Assembly (NCBI GenBank): GCA_009809945.1
Contig: WTPW01000011.1
Location: 698,312-762,311 of the forward strand
Source of the DNA: Gigaspora margarita
Lineage: Eukaryota > Glomeromycota > Glomeromycetes > Diversisporales > Gigasporaceae
DNA length: 64,000 nt
Direction: 5' to 3'
The translations under genes were made by a program, and so were the position numbers. The notes under the pieces were generated by a model. That model was not told the origin of the DNA. It did not search any database and worked only from the letters and a program-made list of their open reading frames with translations. Shown in pieces: positions 26,167 through 38,638 of this stretch (the first letter of the stretch is position 1; each line of letters begins with the position of its first letter).

Positions 26167-26380
26167 ATATCCTATCATGAATAAGCACCCCCTTTTTTGA
26201 AATTTCAAACTCAATGTTCTTGATAACTATCTAATCAAACTTAATAAAAATTTTTTTATTTAAATTTTATAGATCTATAAAATTTAAATAAAAAATTTTT
26301 TATTAAGATTGATAAGATAGTTATCAAGAATGTTGAGTTTGAAATTTCAAAAAAGGGGGTGCTTATTCATGATAGGATAT
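26167..26380. repeat. 214-bp near-perfect foldback
   Basis: The two 107-base halves are inverse copies around an AGATCT centre (26271-26276). The arms start ATATCCTATCATGAATAAGC and include a CCCCC/GGGGG block; only a few mismatches are visible. It lacks coding capacity. Such a recent, loop-free hairpin may be a young foldback element or a recombination product. Confidence 0.92.
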
Positions 26381-26539
26381 AGTACTATAAAATTTTTATG
26401 TAAATTGGTGAATTTTATTAATATATTTCTTTGTTCTTCTAAACAACTTTTTATATTATATAAAAATCGATTTACTTAATAATATTTAGACTTGTATATA
26501 CAGCAACTATCTATGTTTGTGATTATAAAGAGGTATTTA

Positions 26540-26997
26540 TTATTAAATGTATTTAAAATTTTAAAAAAAATAATAGTAATTTTGATTATAAAGCAATTGT
26601 GACTATATAGTGGTATTTTAAATGTAAAAAACAGTAATACATTATGATTATAGAGAGGTGATTATATAGATAGATAATTGTATATCAAAGTTTACATATA
26701 ACTATATTGTACCAAACTAGAAATGGATAAACCAATAAATCATTATATAGAAGGTGTTATTATAAAGGAGATGATTATATAGATGGATAACTGTAAATCA
26801 AAAGGTAGTTATACAACTATATTGTACTAATACTAAAATGGATAAACCAATAAATTATATTATTCAAAATTTTTTTGTTATTCAAAAACAACTAATATGT
26901 TCTTTATCTCAACTAATTATCAATTAAATATTTATGAACTTAATTATTTAAACTATTAGTTTAATAATAATAATTTTTATTACTTTATATATTTACA
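26540..26997. repeat. Tigger-terminus-like AT-rich repeats
   Basis: Phrases such as GATTATAAAGAGG, GTGACTATATAGTGG and GATTATAGAGAGGTGATTATATAGAT recur. They resemble the terminal repeats next to the Tigger remnant at 45.2-45.4 kb (GACTATATCGAGG) with CG lost. Similar text occurs at 16590-16660. Probably relics of non-autonomous pogo/Tigger elements. Confidence 0.45.
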
Positions 26998-27195
26998 TAG
27001 AGAACATATTTTCAAACTTAATGTTCTCAAAAAAAATTTAATAGAGAACTTCTTAACTTTTGTAAATGTTTTTAAATTAAAAGTGATGTTCTCATGAGAA
27101 CATGAGAACATAAGATTTTCAACACTGACCCCAAGTAGTATTGTTGTTAGGCATACTTAAACAAAATCTTGAACATATTAAACAAAAATCAAATG

Positions 27196-28042
27196 TTAAT
27201 GGATAGGATTTAGGTCTAAAGACTACTGGTAGTACAGTTAGAAGAATAGGTTAAAAATCTAGAAAAATATATATAAATATAATTTTTGTATACAACAAAT
27301 CTGATTAATACTGTAGTTTAGTTTGGCAGAATTTTTTTTAATATTAATAATAAACTTGTTTTAAAAAAAATTCCTTTGTAACTGCTATTTTTTGTTGCTT
27401 CAAATGTACTACGTGTAGTACACTATAAATACTAAATTTTTATAAATTTTTTTAATAGAATTAGTAAATTTAAATTTAAATTATATAAAAAATGTTTATA
27501 GCTTACTACATTAAAAGTTTTATTATTAGTTATATTATAAAAAATATTATTTCTACTATAAAGGTTTGTAAGCTGTTAGTTGAAAATCATTACTATTTTA
27601 GTATTTCATATAGGATTATTAGTTTTTTAACTATAATTTAAAAAATATTTTTTTAAATAAATATTGTTTAAATTTATCAGTAGTTGTTAAAAACAAACTT
27701 TTAATTCTAATTTATGAAATTTATCAATATTTAAGCTAATATATTAAGAGTAATATAAGTTAAAAAATTTAAAAAATTAAACGTAATTTTTAATATAAAA
27801 TTTATAAGTAAAATTTACTAGTAAAACGGCTAAAAATAGCCAAGTTTCAAAGGTCTCTAAAAAATTTAAAAGACTATTTAAAGTTATGATATTTTTTTTA
27901 AATAATGCGATTTACTCAAAGTATATTGCAAAAATATTTTAATGGATTTTTTATTATTAAAATTGGTCAATAATTGGTCTTAAATGGTGTCACCATGTAG
28001 TACAAAGTACTACTAGTAGTACGCCTAAATCCTATCCATTAA
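27196..28042. mobile_element. 0.85-kb element with TTAATGGATAGGATTTAGG ends
   Basis: 19-bp perfect terminal inverted repeats (27196-27214 and 28024-28042), followed inside by inverted GTAGTAC clusters. The outermost TTAA could be a 4-bp duplication (piggyBac-like) or hide a TA duplication; the sequence cannot separate these. Non-coding interior. Confidence 0.75.
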
Positions 28043-29220
28043 TAACTTGAAATTTTATTATAACAACCTAATTAATTTTTTGAAAAAAATATTTAGTTCC
28101 TAAGTTTATATATAATTTTATATTTTTAAATAATATTTTAATTTTATATAAGTTAAATATACTTGAATATTTTTGAACTTGGATATTAGATATTGCAAAA
28201 AGGCCTTTACTATTAAAAATGTACAACATTGCCCAAGTATAAGTCTTAGTAAATATGTAAGTTACCAAAGTGTAGATGAATACCTTTGTAGAGCAGGTAC
28301 TACTCTACCAAGTTTTTTGTTTAGGATAAAAAGGCTAGAATTCACAGTAAAAAGGGTTTGCCCAAAAGTAGAATGACAACTACTATAGCTTATATTCTAA
28401 TAATATAAAATAAAAGCATCTGAAGCATTTTTCTAGTAATACAGAATAAAGTTTGCAGTAGGAACAGAAGATCAAAAAATCCAAATAGGTAATTCTATAG
28501 TTGGGTTGCAGGTGTAGTATTAGTATAAAATAGTACCAAAAGTGTAAGCAGCTAGTTGTATTCTCCATAGTATAAAAATATTGGTAACCTTCTTGTAGGT
28601 TATTGTAACACATAATATCTTGAATAAAAAATCCAAAGTTCCAAGGCAAGCACTTTGAAAAAAAACAAAACTTTGCTATTAAATGTTCTTAGCTAGTATA
28701 AACTATTTTAATATATTTAATATATATAGTATAAACCTTTCTATTTTTTTATAATTTACTATTTCTACTATATAGTCTAAAAAATAAGCTACCTTTTTTG
28801 GGCAAAAATTATGCAAAATATTGTAGATAGCTTATTTTTGGTTAAAATTAATTTTTGGTTAATTATAAATAGTTGCTATATAGTAAAGTCTAGATTTTAT
28901 TATATAAATTAATAATTTTACTTATGTAATCTTGTTTGCTAAAATTTTATTAAATTGAAGACTTTTATTATTTAACTTTTATTTTATATATATTTTTTTA
29001 AGAAATTCTAATTTTTCATCAAATGTAAAAATTAAAACTCAGATAATAAATTGTACTATAATTTTTCTAAAAATTTTAGTATATATTATTTTGATTTTCT
29101 AAATAAGTTTACTTAAAAGTATGGGATATATCAATTATTTTTTATATGATCTTAGTATTACAATATGATTTTTACTAAAAATAGAAATATACTATTAATA
29201 AAGCTTTTTATTGAATACAC
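28043..29220. other. Gene-free CpG-poor flank
   Basis: AT-rich and TAG-rich. Open frames at 28068-28268, 28173-28376 and 28383-28649 carry no recognisable motif and overlap on both strands. Confidence 0.4.
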
Positions 29221-29227
29221 TATCCAA

Positions 29228-29300
29228 GACCTGCAGGCTGATAGCATAGCAGTTATGCTTCTAGATCGCAAATCAAAAGTTGCTAGTTTCAGTCCCTCAA
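29228..29300 (+). repeat. tRNA-like sequence, possible SINE head
   Basis: TAGCATAGCAGT (29242 onward) matches the A-box pattern TRGCNNAGYNGG with one change. AGTTTCAGTCC about 40 bp later resembles a B-box (GGTTCRANNCC) with three changes. Stems are imperfect and no clean anticodon arm is visible, so this is not a functional tRNA gene; a decayed tRNA or a tRNA-derived SINE is more likely. Confidence 0.4.
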
Positions 29301-29955
29301 GAACCAAAATGGAAAAAACTAGCTGGTTAGAAAACTAAAATACTGTGAGAAGACTGGGATCCAAAACATTTATGGATGGACTTAATTGTGCAGTTGTCAT
29401 TATCAAATCTTTGGCAGTGGCATTAATATACTAAATACATTCTCTATCTCTAAATTTTGTTTTATGCATTAGTTTATTTATAGTACAAAACCAAATTTCT
29501 TTAAATCACATCTCTAGTGCATCTTAGTCACACAATTTGTTATGCAAATCATGAGGTTATTTTTTTATATAAAATTTGAGTGATTAACACTCATATGAAA
29601 ATCAAATTTTTATAGTAAATTGCAACAGTAAGCCTTTTTCAATCACAATTTCCAAGGGTTTTCAAAAAGGAAACTGCATTTATAGGTTAAGGTTTAATGA
29701 ATTACAAAAATAAGTACTTTTTTATAATCAAGTTTAAAACATGGTAAAAAGCAAACCAAAGAAATATTATGCTTACAAAGTTAGTTGATTGTTTAAATTA
29801 TATGATCTGTATAATGTGAAAAACTGCTTCTGCAAACTTACTAATTTTTTTTTTTCTTCAAAAAATAATGATTCTTAATTTATATAGTAGAACATAAATA
29901 TTTATAAACCCAGATAGAATAGATTATAAAAAGCTATATCATAAGTTACTCATAA

Positions 29956-30784
29956 ATAACACATATTCTAAATTATGCACTACAAGTAGTTTTGGGTGAT
30001 TCAATCGATCAGAAAGGATCACTAGTTGCTCCTGAAATATTAAGGATTGATTTTTCATTGAAGATGATAAGGGGTTAGTGATTTCCTTATTAACCAGGTC
30101 ATCAATCAATACTCAACATATATGTCTGGTCGCAGCAGAGCATTAGTGGCTCCTGTTTTTCTATTTTGTAACTGGTGTTTATGACAGCCATTAATCCCTG
30201 AGAAAAGAACTAACATTAGAATGTCACTTCAAATTAGCAGGGCAAATAGGTGAAAATATTTATCACATACTCACTCATGTTAATATATTGAGAAAGGCAA
30301 AGAAGAATATTGTTTAAATATTGCCAATAAACTAGGTGCTTTTGTTAACAAAAAGGCTTTCTATTTTTTCAGAAGAACCAAAAAAGAATGATTCAAAAAG
30401 CAAAACTAAGAAGACAAAATCAAAGTAAATCTTGGCAGATCAAAGCATTCTTTTTGTCATTTCTCATAAGTATTTATTAGTTTAGCTGATTTTAGGAATA
30501 AAAACAGACTTTACTAATAAATTGTATTTTACTTTATTTCTATTTTATTGATATTATAATAGAAAGGTATCACGTTCAATGAGCTAGCTCATGTAGAGCT
30601 AATTTTAAATGAATTTATCAAAAAGAATAAAGTTGTATATTCGAAGGATGTTCTATTAGCTGTTGCAAAGACTATTCATGAACTTTATGCTATATTTGGT
30701 GAAGTATACCCTGATCCTGTCAGAGTAGTATCTTCAGAATATAGCGTGAATGATATCATGCAGGAAATATCAAATCCAAAATAG
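29956..30784 (+). pseudogene. Alanyl-tRNA synthetase fragment
   Basis: Two separated pieces match the middle of cytosolic alanyl-tRNA synthetase. The first (about 29956-30055) reads [23 protein letters not shown] and RIDFS, and runs into stops. The second (30563-30784) starts after an AG and reads from KGITFNELAHVE through NEFIKKNKVVYSKD to FGEVYPDPVRVVS, ending at TAG (30782-30784). About 500 bp of unrelated sequence lies between; it could be an intron or an insertion. The catalytic core, most of the editing domain and the C-terminus are absent, so no enzyme could be made. The piece sits inside the CpG-poor island, suggesting a captured or duplicated host fragment. The intact gene is not in this window. 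Confidence 0.85.
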
Positions 30785-32284
30785 GATAATACTTCAATAG
30801 AATTTTGTGGCAGAAATATATATAAATTCTGCTAGAATTATTCACATCTGATAAGTTTTGGTAATATGTGAATAGCTTATTTTCATCCTTTTCAACTCCT
30901 ATCCTATGTTCATAACAATAACCAAGCAAATAATCATGTAAGTAATATATTATTTATTAGAACTTTGATTGCTTATTATTTGTTATATTTGCAAAACTAA
31001 CAAAATGTGGTGAAAACTAACAAATGTAGTGAAAATAGCAAAATTAAACTATTCTGGTTGCTAGAAATGACTAGTTTTAGAGAATCATACTGTGACCAAT
31101 CTCCAATGAAGCTATTTTATAAAGCGTTTAGAATACAAATAAAGTAAAGTGTCGCATAAATTCTGTGAGCCTTGTATCATTAATTTAGTTAATTATAAAT
31201 CTGCACTGTATATGTTGTAAGTGAAAACAGAATTTAAGTGGATTCAGAATTTCCTAGTTAAATTAATTCAAATGCTAGTTTTTATATAATAAGTTCTGAA
31301 TTCACATAGATTCTGTTTACGAATAATAATTATCTGAAAGGTGAAATCAGCACAGGAGGGAGATTTTCTTGAATTTGCATCAATAAAAAATTATTTCTGT
31401 ATGGGTTTCAGATAGCTTTCTTAATAAAGAGAATTCTCATTAATATTAAGCTATTTGGATTGCTTTTATATTCATGTTGATAGTGAAATTTAGCAAGATC
31501 ATAATAAAAGTTGATAAATTTTTAATATAATTATTCTTTTTAAAATAATAACCTGATTTTTTTATATAATTAAAAAGATCAAAAAATAACCACTTGTCTC
31601 ATAATCCATATTTACTTAATAATTTTTGTTAACAAATCAATACAAATTATATAAATTTACTGAGTCTTATCAAGTATTTCATTCTATACCTAAGCACACT
31701 ATGCAAGAGGATGAGAATAGTCTTATAAAACTTAATAAATTTTGTGATATGAGAAATAACCTTTTTTAGCCATTTTTTTAAAAAATGCACAATTATGATT
31801 AGTGCGTTAAATAATAACCTTAAAATATGAATTGTGTATCTCTAATTTCCCCTACTAGTTAGACTGCACTAATCAAATTATAAGATCAACTACAACATAA
31901 AATTTCAAAAATCAGCAAATTTTATTTACAAACCTTTTTCGTGTTTTAACTAAAAAAATTTGCAAAATTTTAGTAAAGAATACATTCTATTAGATCTTTG
32001 ATCAAATCAAAATTTTAAGCTAATTTTGTCCAATCAAAAACAGGGTTTCTTCTTATCCAATAGGAACTGGTAAGGAAAATTATTAATTTTAAAGTTATAC
32101 ATAAAAAAATTAAGAGCCTTTTTTGTCCAAGTTGAATTTTTTTATTTAACAAGACTAACTGAATTGAAATATATTATTTTATGATTTGGTTATGGTTTTT
32201 GTATAATTCGACAAAAGTTATTTCCACTATAGGCTACTAACCCAACATCAAACTGGATAACAAACTGCTAGAGTTCTGCAATCT

Positions 32285-32700
32285 GAGTATGTGCCTGTGC
32301 CCAAAAAAGTTTAGACTTAGGGATAGGCATGAATATTTAGAAAAAACTTAGGTATAAACATAGACATGGCTTTAAAATTTTAGCATAGGCATGGGCACAG
32401 GCACAAAAGTTTGACATGGGCATGGGTACAAGTACAGAAATTTGATATTTATTATTTAATTATGCCTGGTGCTTGTGCCTGGCATTGTGCCTAGCACTTG
32501 TGCCTGGATTGTGCTTGGTACTACTTGATATTTCATGCCTAGCACTTTGTACCTATGCTTTTACTAGTGCCTAGTACTTTTGTACCCATACCTTTAATGT
32601 GTCTAGTGTTTTATGCCATTTTGTATTTATAAGCATAGGCATAGCATAAAGTACTAGTGCCCAGCCTGGTGCCAATGTGCCAGGCATAGGCATTTGCAGA
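32285..32700. repeat. Degenerate minisatellite of TGCCTGGCACT / GGCATGGGCACA words
   Basis: Short words such as GGCATGGGCAC, GTGCCTGGCA and GTGCCTAGCACTT recur many times, first in one orientation (32285-32440) and then mostly inverted (32465-32690), giving a large imperfect palindrome. Confidence 0.75.
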
Positions 32701-32868
32701 GCCCTACAAACTACTAAAAATATATAGTTATAACTAATCAAATACTAATTCTAACTCTATATAATATTGGGTAAGTGGCCTGTAGAGTAACTAACTTTAG
32801 AAAAATTAGTGACAACTTTTTATATTTATTTATGTGTCTATAATACCATGTATTTGAATAGGTGGTTC

Positions 32869-33052
32869 AGTAGTAGCAAAAAGACAATTCTCAGTTTTAT
32901 AATTTTTGAGCTTTTTAGAGCTTCATAAATTAAAAAATATTAGAAACATTAATTTATAATTTAAATTATAATTAATGTTTCTGATATCTTTTGATTATAG
33001 AGCTCTAAAAAGCTTAGAAATCATAGAACTGAAATTGTTTTTTGCTACTACT
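32869..33052. repeat. 184-bp foldback (AGTAGTAGCAAAAA ends)
   Basis: The arms AGTAGTAGCAAAAAGACAATT and AATTGTTTTTTGCTACTACT are inverse copies, with inner arms GAGCTTTTTAGAGCTT / AGAGCTCTAAAAAGCTT and an AT-rich palindromic centre. Non-coding. Confidence 0.8.
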
Positions 33053-33154
33053 AATCCACTTGAATTTGAATAGAAGTAAAAAAAATAATTGTATTTTAAA
33101 CAAAAAACAAATCCAATTATTACAATTTTAATTTAAACCAATTATAATAATCAA

Positions 33155-36100
33155 AACAGATAACACAGAAGAATATTTACTTAAAGCTTTATTTGATAAT
33201 AAAGAAGTTAATAATAACTTTAGCCAGGAATCTGATGTTGATATTGCAATGGAATATCATGAAAAAGCTTTCATGTTTGACTAGCAAGCATTAAGAAAAG
33301 CATGTGAATTAACAACTGAATCTGATGAAAAAACAAATGAACTTTCTAAAAGTGAATATGAATTTTTTAAAGTGATAATACAATGAAGGCATCTGAAGAA
33401 GATCTTGAAATGCCAATTTCCTCAGAATCTAGTAACATCAATCATTATTGTTATATTAATTCTTATAAAGATCAACACAAAATTCAAAGATGTAATATTC
33501 TAGAAAATTGTAGAGTGCATAAATTATGTGGTGCATAAAAAATTGATTATCAAGCTATAAAAGGAGCTAAAAATAACCTTTCAATGCTACATGTTTGTAA
33601 TCATTACATAACTGATGACAATTTGCTACACCCATCTGAAATAGGAAGATGCTTAAAGGAAGAGCAGTCAATTGAAGAAAGTATTCCTATAAAATGTCAT
33701 TGCCTATTTTGCAATGAATACAAGGGCTTTTTTACAAGAGGTAAAATATGCATTGAAAGTATGTGGTCATACAATTTAACCCCATGCCATGGATTATTTA
33801 AATGCTCAGTGATTACTGAATATGATGGGCTATCAGTTAAATCAGAGACTGATGAACAACCTCGTTATATTTGTATGAATTGCTATGTAACACATGAAGG
33901 TTATTTGTATATTTCACCAGGAAAAGGAAAAAAATTCATTTCCTATTATGAAAAGGAGAACACTAAGATAATACTATGTCTACTTTAAAAATATTTTGTA
34001 GATAGTTTGAACAAACTGCTATATCAAATAATAAAATAATAAAAACTAATTTGTTAAAAGAGCTTATTAAAGTTTTTAATAACATTACTGATTTACAGAA
34101 TAAACAGAACAATAAAAATGATAAAAATAAATCTTCTTTACATTCAAACTTCTTAGCCCTTTTTTAGTAAAAACAGCATTTAAAATTAAAAAAGTTAATA
34201 TTACTAATAAAGAACAAGCAATGCAATTGAATGATACTGGATGCAAAGATCTTGGAGAAATACTTGCTTACACTATACTAAATGCATGGTCAGAACTTAA
34301 ACAGAAATTACCATTAATTGAAGAGCTTACATCACTAGATGAATACTATACTGCTATGCCATCTCTACTTTTAAACATTTTATAGGCTTAATTTCAGTTC
34401 TAAAAAAAACGACAAGACAAGTATTAGCTAGAAAATGAAAAGAAAGAAGCTTGCCTTTACCACAGTTAGATAAAAAGAAAATTATAAAAACTTCTCTTTT
34501 TTTACCTCTGTACTACTTGGTATTGCCTTTTCTCGCTAGAAAATATAGTTTACACATATTCTTTCTTCACTTTGCCAATGACCAAAAATGATTGGATCAC
34601 TGCATAAAATTCTTTATGAAGTTAATGTAGTTTCCTATATTAGAGAACATGAGGTGCATGTTCAAAAAAAAAGAATGTTAGCAACAGATCCTCGAACAAG
34701 ATCTGACTTGTGTCTGAATATTTTGAATATTGTAGTTATAGATAATATTGATGCAAAAGATAGCACTTTTCAATATGGAAACATTTATGATGCAGTTTGT
34801 TCTATTGCACATACAATATTATGGATGGTCTTTTAGTTTCAACATCTCTAACTTATTGATATAAATAACAAGTTATCAGAAAGTCAAAACCTTTTTGGTG
34901 TAAGTCCTATTATAGAAGAATAGCAAAAAAAATTAGATTCTATTTGTATCAAACTAATTCATAACAATTCAATATTTGGTGCTGAAGAAGTTAATGCAGC
35001 TATTAGACAACACATTAAATCAGCACTGTTTGTAGCTCCTCCAAATGTTGTAATTCTTCAACCAGGTGAAGCTCCAAGTAAAAACAAGCATGTTTATAAT
35101 GCAACTGATATGTTTTTAGAAGACTTTGAATATACAGAAAATGGTGTACTAAATTTAATTTGTGATAAAGCAATCTATCATATCATCAAATGAAAGTCTA
35201 CAAAAATAAAGAACAAATAGTACAATGTATTCTAGGACAATGGCATACAAACAAAGCAATGTGTAGTGCACTTATTGCTGCTTTTCAGGATATGGACTTT
35301 TTGAGCTTGCCACACGCCTTAGAGTTAGGTTTCTTAATAGACTTGTACAAATTACTGACTATTGAGCAATATTTCAAGTACTTGAACTTATTTGGATAGC
35401 TGTTGGAGTTGCAATACATATATATGCTGATAATAAAGGTATTGCTATTAAAGATATTCCTAAAGAAAATAATAATCTATTAAAAGTATGGTATAGTTTT
35501 TATCAATAGACTGGGTATTTGAAATTACATAAACTTGGAATTTACATGGCAAACTTCGATTTGCAGATTTATAGCTTAATAGCATTTGCACCTTTATTGC
35601 CTAGAACAAAAAAGTATAGATATTCTGAATCTGTAGCACAATTTTTGTCAGATCTTCAAAAAAATCTACAATTTTTTCAAAATCTTCAATCAGTACCTTC
35701 AATTAATTTAATACAAGAAGGTTGTTATTTTGCTTTTGATAAGGCTTTAGAAACTTTTGGTGTAAAGTTTGTAAAGAAAAATATGACTGGACGGGCAACT
35801 AATTCTGACAATCTAAAACAAAATATCAAAGCAGTACAATTAGAATATAAAAGACTTGAATTATTAATTTTAGAATTTACTGAAAACCATTTAGTAAATA
35901 AAATCTATGGCTTATTAAAAATCACAAAGAAGTTCTTTGGAAACTAATTTTTGATCTCAAATTAAAATTTAAAAATTTGCAATCAGAAACATGCACCTTA
36001 TTTACAGAAACTACACAGTTAACTGAAGATGGTTACTAATGAATCTTTACGTGTTATCAGTCAGGAGTTAAAACAATGGCCACTTATGTTGCTACTGAAA

Positions 36101-36632
36101 TAAAAAAATGGCAAAGTAAATGGGATTTCAAATCTATAAAATTAATAAAAGATAAAAAGAAAACAAAAAAAGTAAATAGTAATCCTATACAAGTTTCAGA
36201 ATCACATAATATGGAGATTGAAGATGCAGATATTGAAGATATACAATTAGTATCCAAAACTGAATCTGTAAAAAAACATAAAAAGCATAAAACAACAGAT
36301 ACTGAAGAGCAAATTTTAAAGCAGCTTGAAGTTTATAAAGATGATTTCTTATTGCTTCTAGAAATAGTTAATAGTCTAGTTAATAGTTAATGGTCTAGTT
36401 AAACAATTAATGGAATTAGAACAGTTAAAAGGACTACCTACATATTGAACACCACCTCAAGTTCCACAACAATAGTATTATCAATATAAAAAACCAAAGA
36501 AGGTATGTATAAAATTATTTTTAATATTTATAAAGCAATTCTAAATAATATTAATTTATTTTTTAGTCCCAGCAACATCTTGAACCAATTGTACTAATTG
36601 ATAATAGTGCTCCTATGAATGATATTATTTAA
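33155..36632 (+). pseudogene. Broken gene of a Rhizophagus-type repeated family (DUF6589-like, tentative)
   Basis: Coding segments in one direction with stops and frame changes. In order: an acidic N-terminus (EEYLLKALFDN); a Cys-rich segment at 33584-33988 (CHCLFCNEYKGFF, TPCHGLFKC, CMNCYVTHEGYLY) that could bind zinc; a middle part at 34588-34836 with NIVVIDNID and FQYGNIYDA; a segment at 35190-35399 with LGQWHTNKAMCSAL; IWIAVGVAIHIYAD; a segment at 35519-35947 with CYFAFDKALETFGVKF; and a Lys-rich tail at 36076-36390. A last intron is plausible (36503-36566, GTATGT..TAG) before a TAA at 36630-36632. I recall near-identical motif strings from many hypothetical Rhizophagus proteins, and the IDNID plus GQWHT arrangement is reminiscent of DUF6589. 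Function unknown; probably a mobile-element or expanded-family gene. Several premature stops are TAG where Trp or Gln is expected. Confidence 0.7.
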
Positions 36633-38455
36633 TATCTGTTTAAATTTTTTTATTATTGTGCTGTTCTCAAGCTAGCTCTGTTCTATTTTGCCTATACTCT
36701 AACTATTTTTTTAAAAATATATATATATAAAATTAAATAAATACAATAAAAAATTAAATAAAAAACAATGGCTTTACTAAATTGCACTACTGGTGTTTAA
36801 TACATGTCCTAAAAAATTAATTTGGAAACTCAGAAACAATAAAAAATTTTTATTAAAAAGTAAATTATTAACTGCTAATATACCAGATAAAAAAAGTAAA
36901 TTATTTTATTAATTATATTACATAATGAACTTTTTTTTTGTTATTATGCAACAAATATAACAAATATCATTAATAAAAATCCACCTAACCTTACTACTAA
37001 CTCTAATAATTAATCTTACTCTAGCCCTATTATTAACTATAATATTAACCCTATACTAAATTAACTACTAACTATATTATAAATTAATCTACTTATTATA
37101 TTAACTAGAGTTAATACCTGGATCTAGATTTAATAGCTTATATCCAGATTTAGTTAATAGATCCAGATATAGGTGTAATATGCAGACACATTAATACCTT
37201 TGTCCATTCACAAATTGGGTTCAAAAATATAGAAATAAATCTAAACATTATTGTTAAATCTGGATATTATATCTATTCAGATCTAATAACTAAATTCAGT
37301 GTTACGTACAGAATTTTTTTTATTTTTGTTGATTTGGTTAACATCATACTAGATATCATTATTTTATATTATGGTGGAAAAGGTGGCATAGTGCGGATGG
37401 TTGATCAAATCTCCAAATGGGTGATCAAATCTCCAAATGGGTAATCAGATCTTTAAACAAGTGATTAAAGCTCCAATCAAATGATTTAAACCCAAACCAG
37501 AAATTGAAATTCGAATATAAATTAAAAAATATAAATAGGTTGGGTTTCAGAATATAAAAAAAAATTATCGCTTGAAGTAGATTGCAGTTTTAGTGCATTT
37601 GTACTCAGGTATAATTCGATATATTAAATCCAGTTTAAAATAAACTTAATAAATAAATAAATAAATAATAACCCACTTTTCAATTCAATATACTATAGGA
37701 ATTTGTCATTATCTTTTTCTATACCAATTTCGCATCTATAACAAAATGCTGTTCTAAAAATTTCCATATAATTACTTGGCTAATTTTATATAACATTCAA
37801 ATTTCTTTTCCTTATCGATTTCAACTCCAATTCCTAAATAATAACAATGGCTGACTTAATACAATCTATTAGAATTTATAGTATTTACTGACTTTTGATA
37901 ATAGTAAACACCTTTTTTTTATTTTTCTCAATTTCAATTCCATCCAAATTCATAACAATAACCAAATCAGAATGTTCCTTCTGGATTATTCTTATTTGTA
38001 AATTCTTGACAATCATCAAAATTCAGTTTACTAAAAGTATTAGTAATATGAACAATTTTACTTAACCCAATATCTTTTGACATTTTTGATACAAAATGAA
38101 TTATATTACAAGAAAATTTATAGTTATACTTATGTAGCTAATACAATATTAAATTAAGGTTATGCAAACTGTACCCTTCTGTATACATGATATTGGTTCT
38201 TAAATATTAATAAAGAGAAACCTTCTAACCTACAATTTTGAAAGTTACTCTATAACTCAAAAATTAAACTAACCAATTCAAACCTTACTACGTAGTATTA
38301 AACTTCTTGACTATAGCAAACTTCTGCAATAACCTCTTTGGTATACTAATTAAACCTACCTAGTTCATAATCAAAGCTAAACCAGCCCAGTTTCATCAAA
38401 CTCTTACTCAACTGTAATACCAGATATAACAATTAAATCTGGATTTACAGCTGTT

Positions 38456-38638
38456 TTCATAAATTCTGGGACAACTAATAAAAATTAATTAGCTAAAGTT
38501 AATAAGTTTTTGAATTCGAGTGTTATCAAATTATTGTAATGCTGAAAATCGAATTCAAAAAACATCAAATTCAAAAACTTATCGAATTTGGCTGAAATAA
38601 TTTTTATCAGTTGTCCCAGAATTTATAAAACAGCTGTA
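38456..38638. mobile_element. 183-bp MITE (TACAGCTGTTTT ends)
   Basis: The terminal inverted repeats run from TACAGCTGTTTT through ATAAATTCTGGGACAACT on both sides (about 30 bp, two differences), followed by AATAAAAATTA / TAATTTTTATC. The edges are TA, compatible with a TA target duplication. Non-coding; the centre holds inverted GAATTCGA-like words. Confidence 0.85.

Larger units (their letters stand above)
15821..27127. mobile_element. 11.3-kb composite hAT-type element with nested insertions
   Basis: The left end CAGTGTTGGAAATC and right end GATTTTCAACACTG are inverse copies with one mismatch. They are bounded by the identical octamer ACCCCAAG (15813-15820 and 27128-27135), the 8-bp duplication and CAG..CTG ends expected of hAT transposons. 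Just inside each end are clustered TGTTCTCA/TGAGAACA motifs, including the palindrome ATGTTCTCATGAGAACAT on both sides, typical subterminal sites. I see no hAT transposase. The interior is filled by a MITE (17128-17527), a retrotransposon remnant (18134-23950), degenerate repeats, an assembly gap and a foldback, so the original element was probably much shorter and served as a landing pad. Confidence 0.85.
30785..33154. other. Gene-free stretch with minisatellite and foldback
   Basis: No gene seen. It contains the GGCATGGGCAC-type repeat at 32285-32700 and the foldback at 32869-33052; the rest is AT-rich relic sequence. Confidence 0.5.

Noticed and set aside
29228..29300. Functional tRNA gene
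   Set aside because: A-box is good but the B-box has three changes and no proper anticodon stem forms; kept only as a tRNA-like relic.
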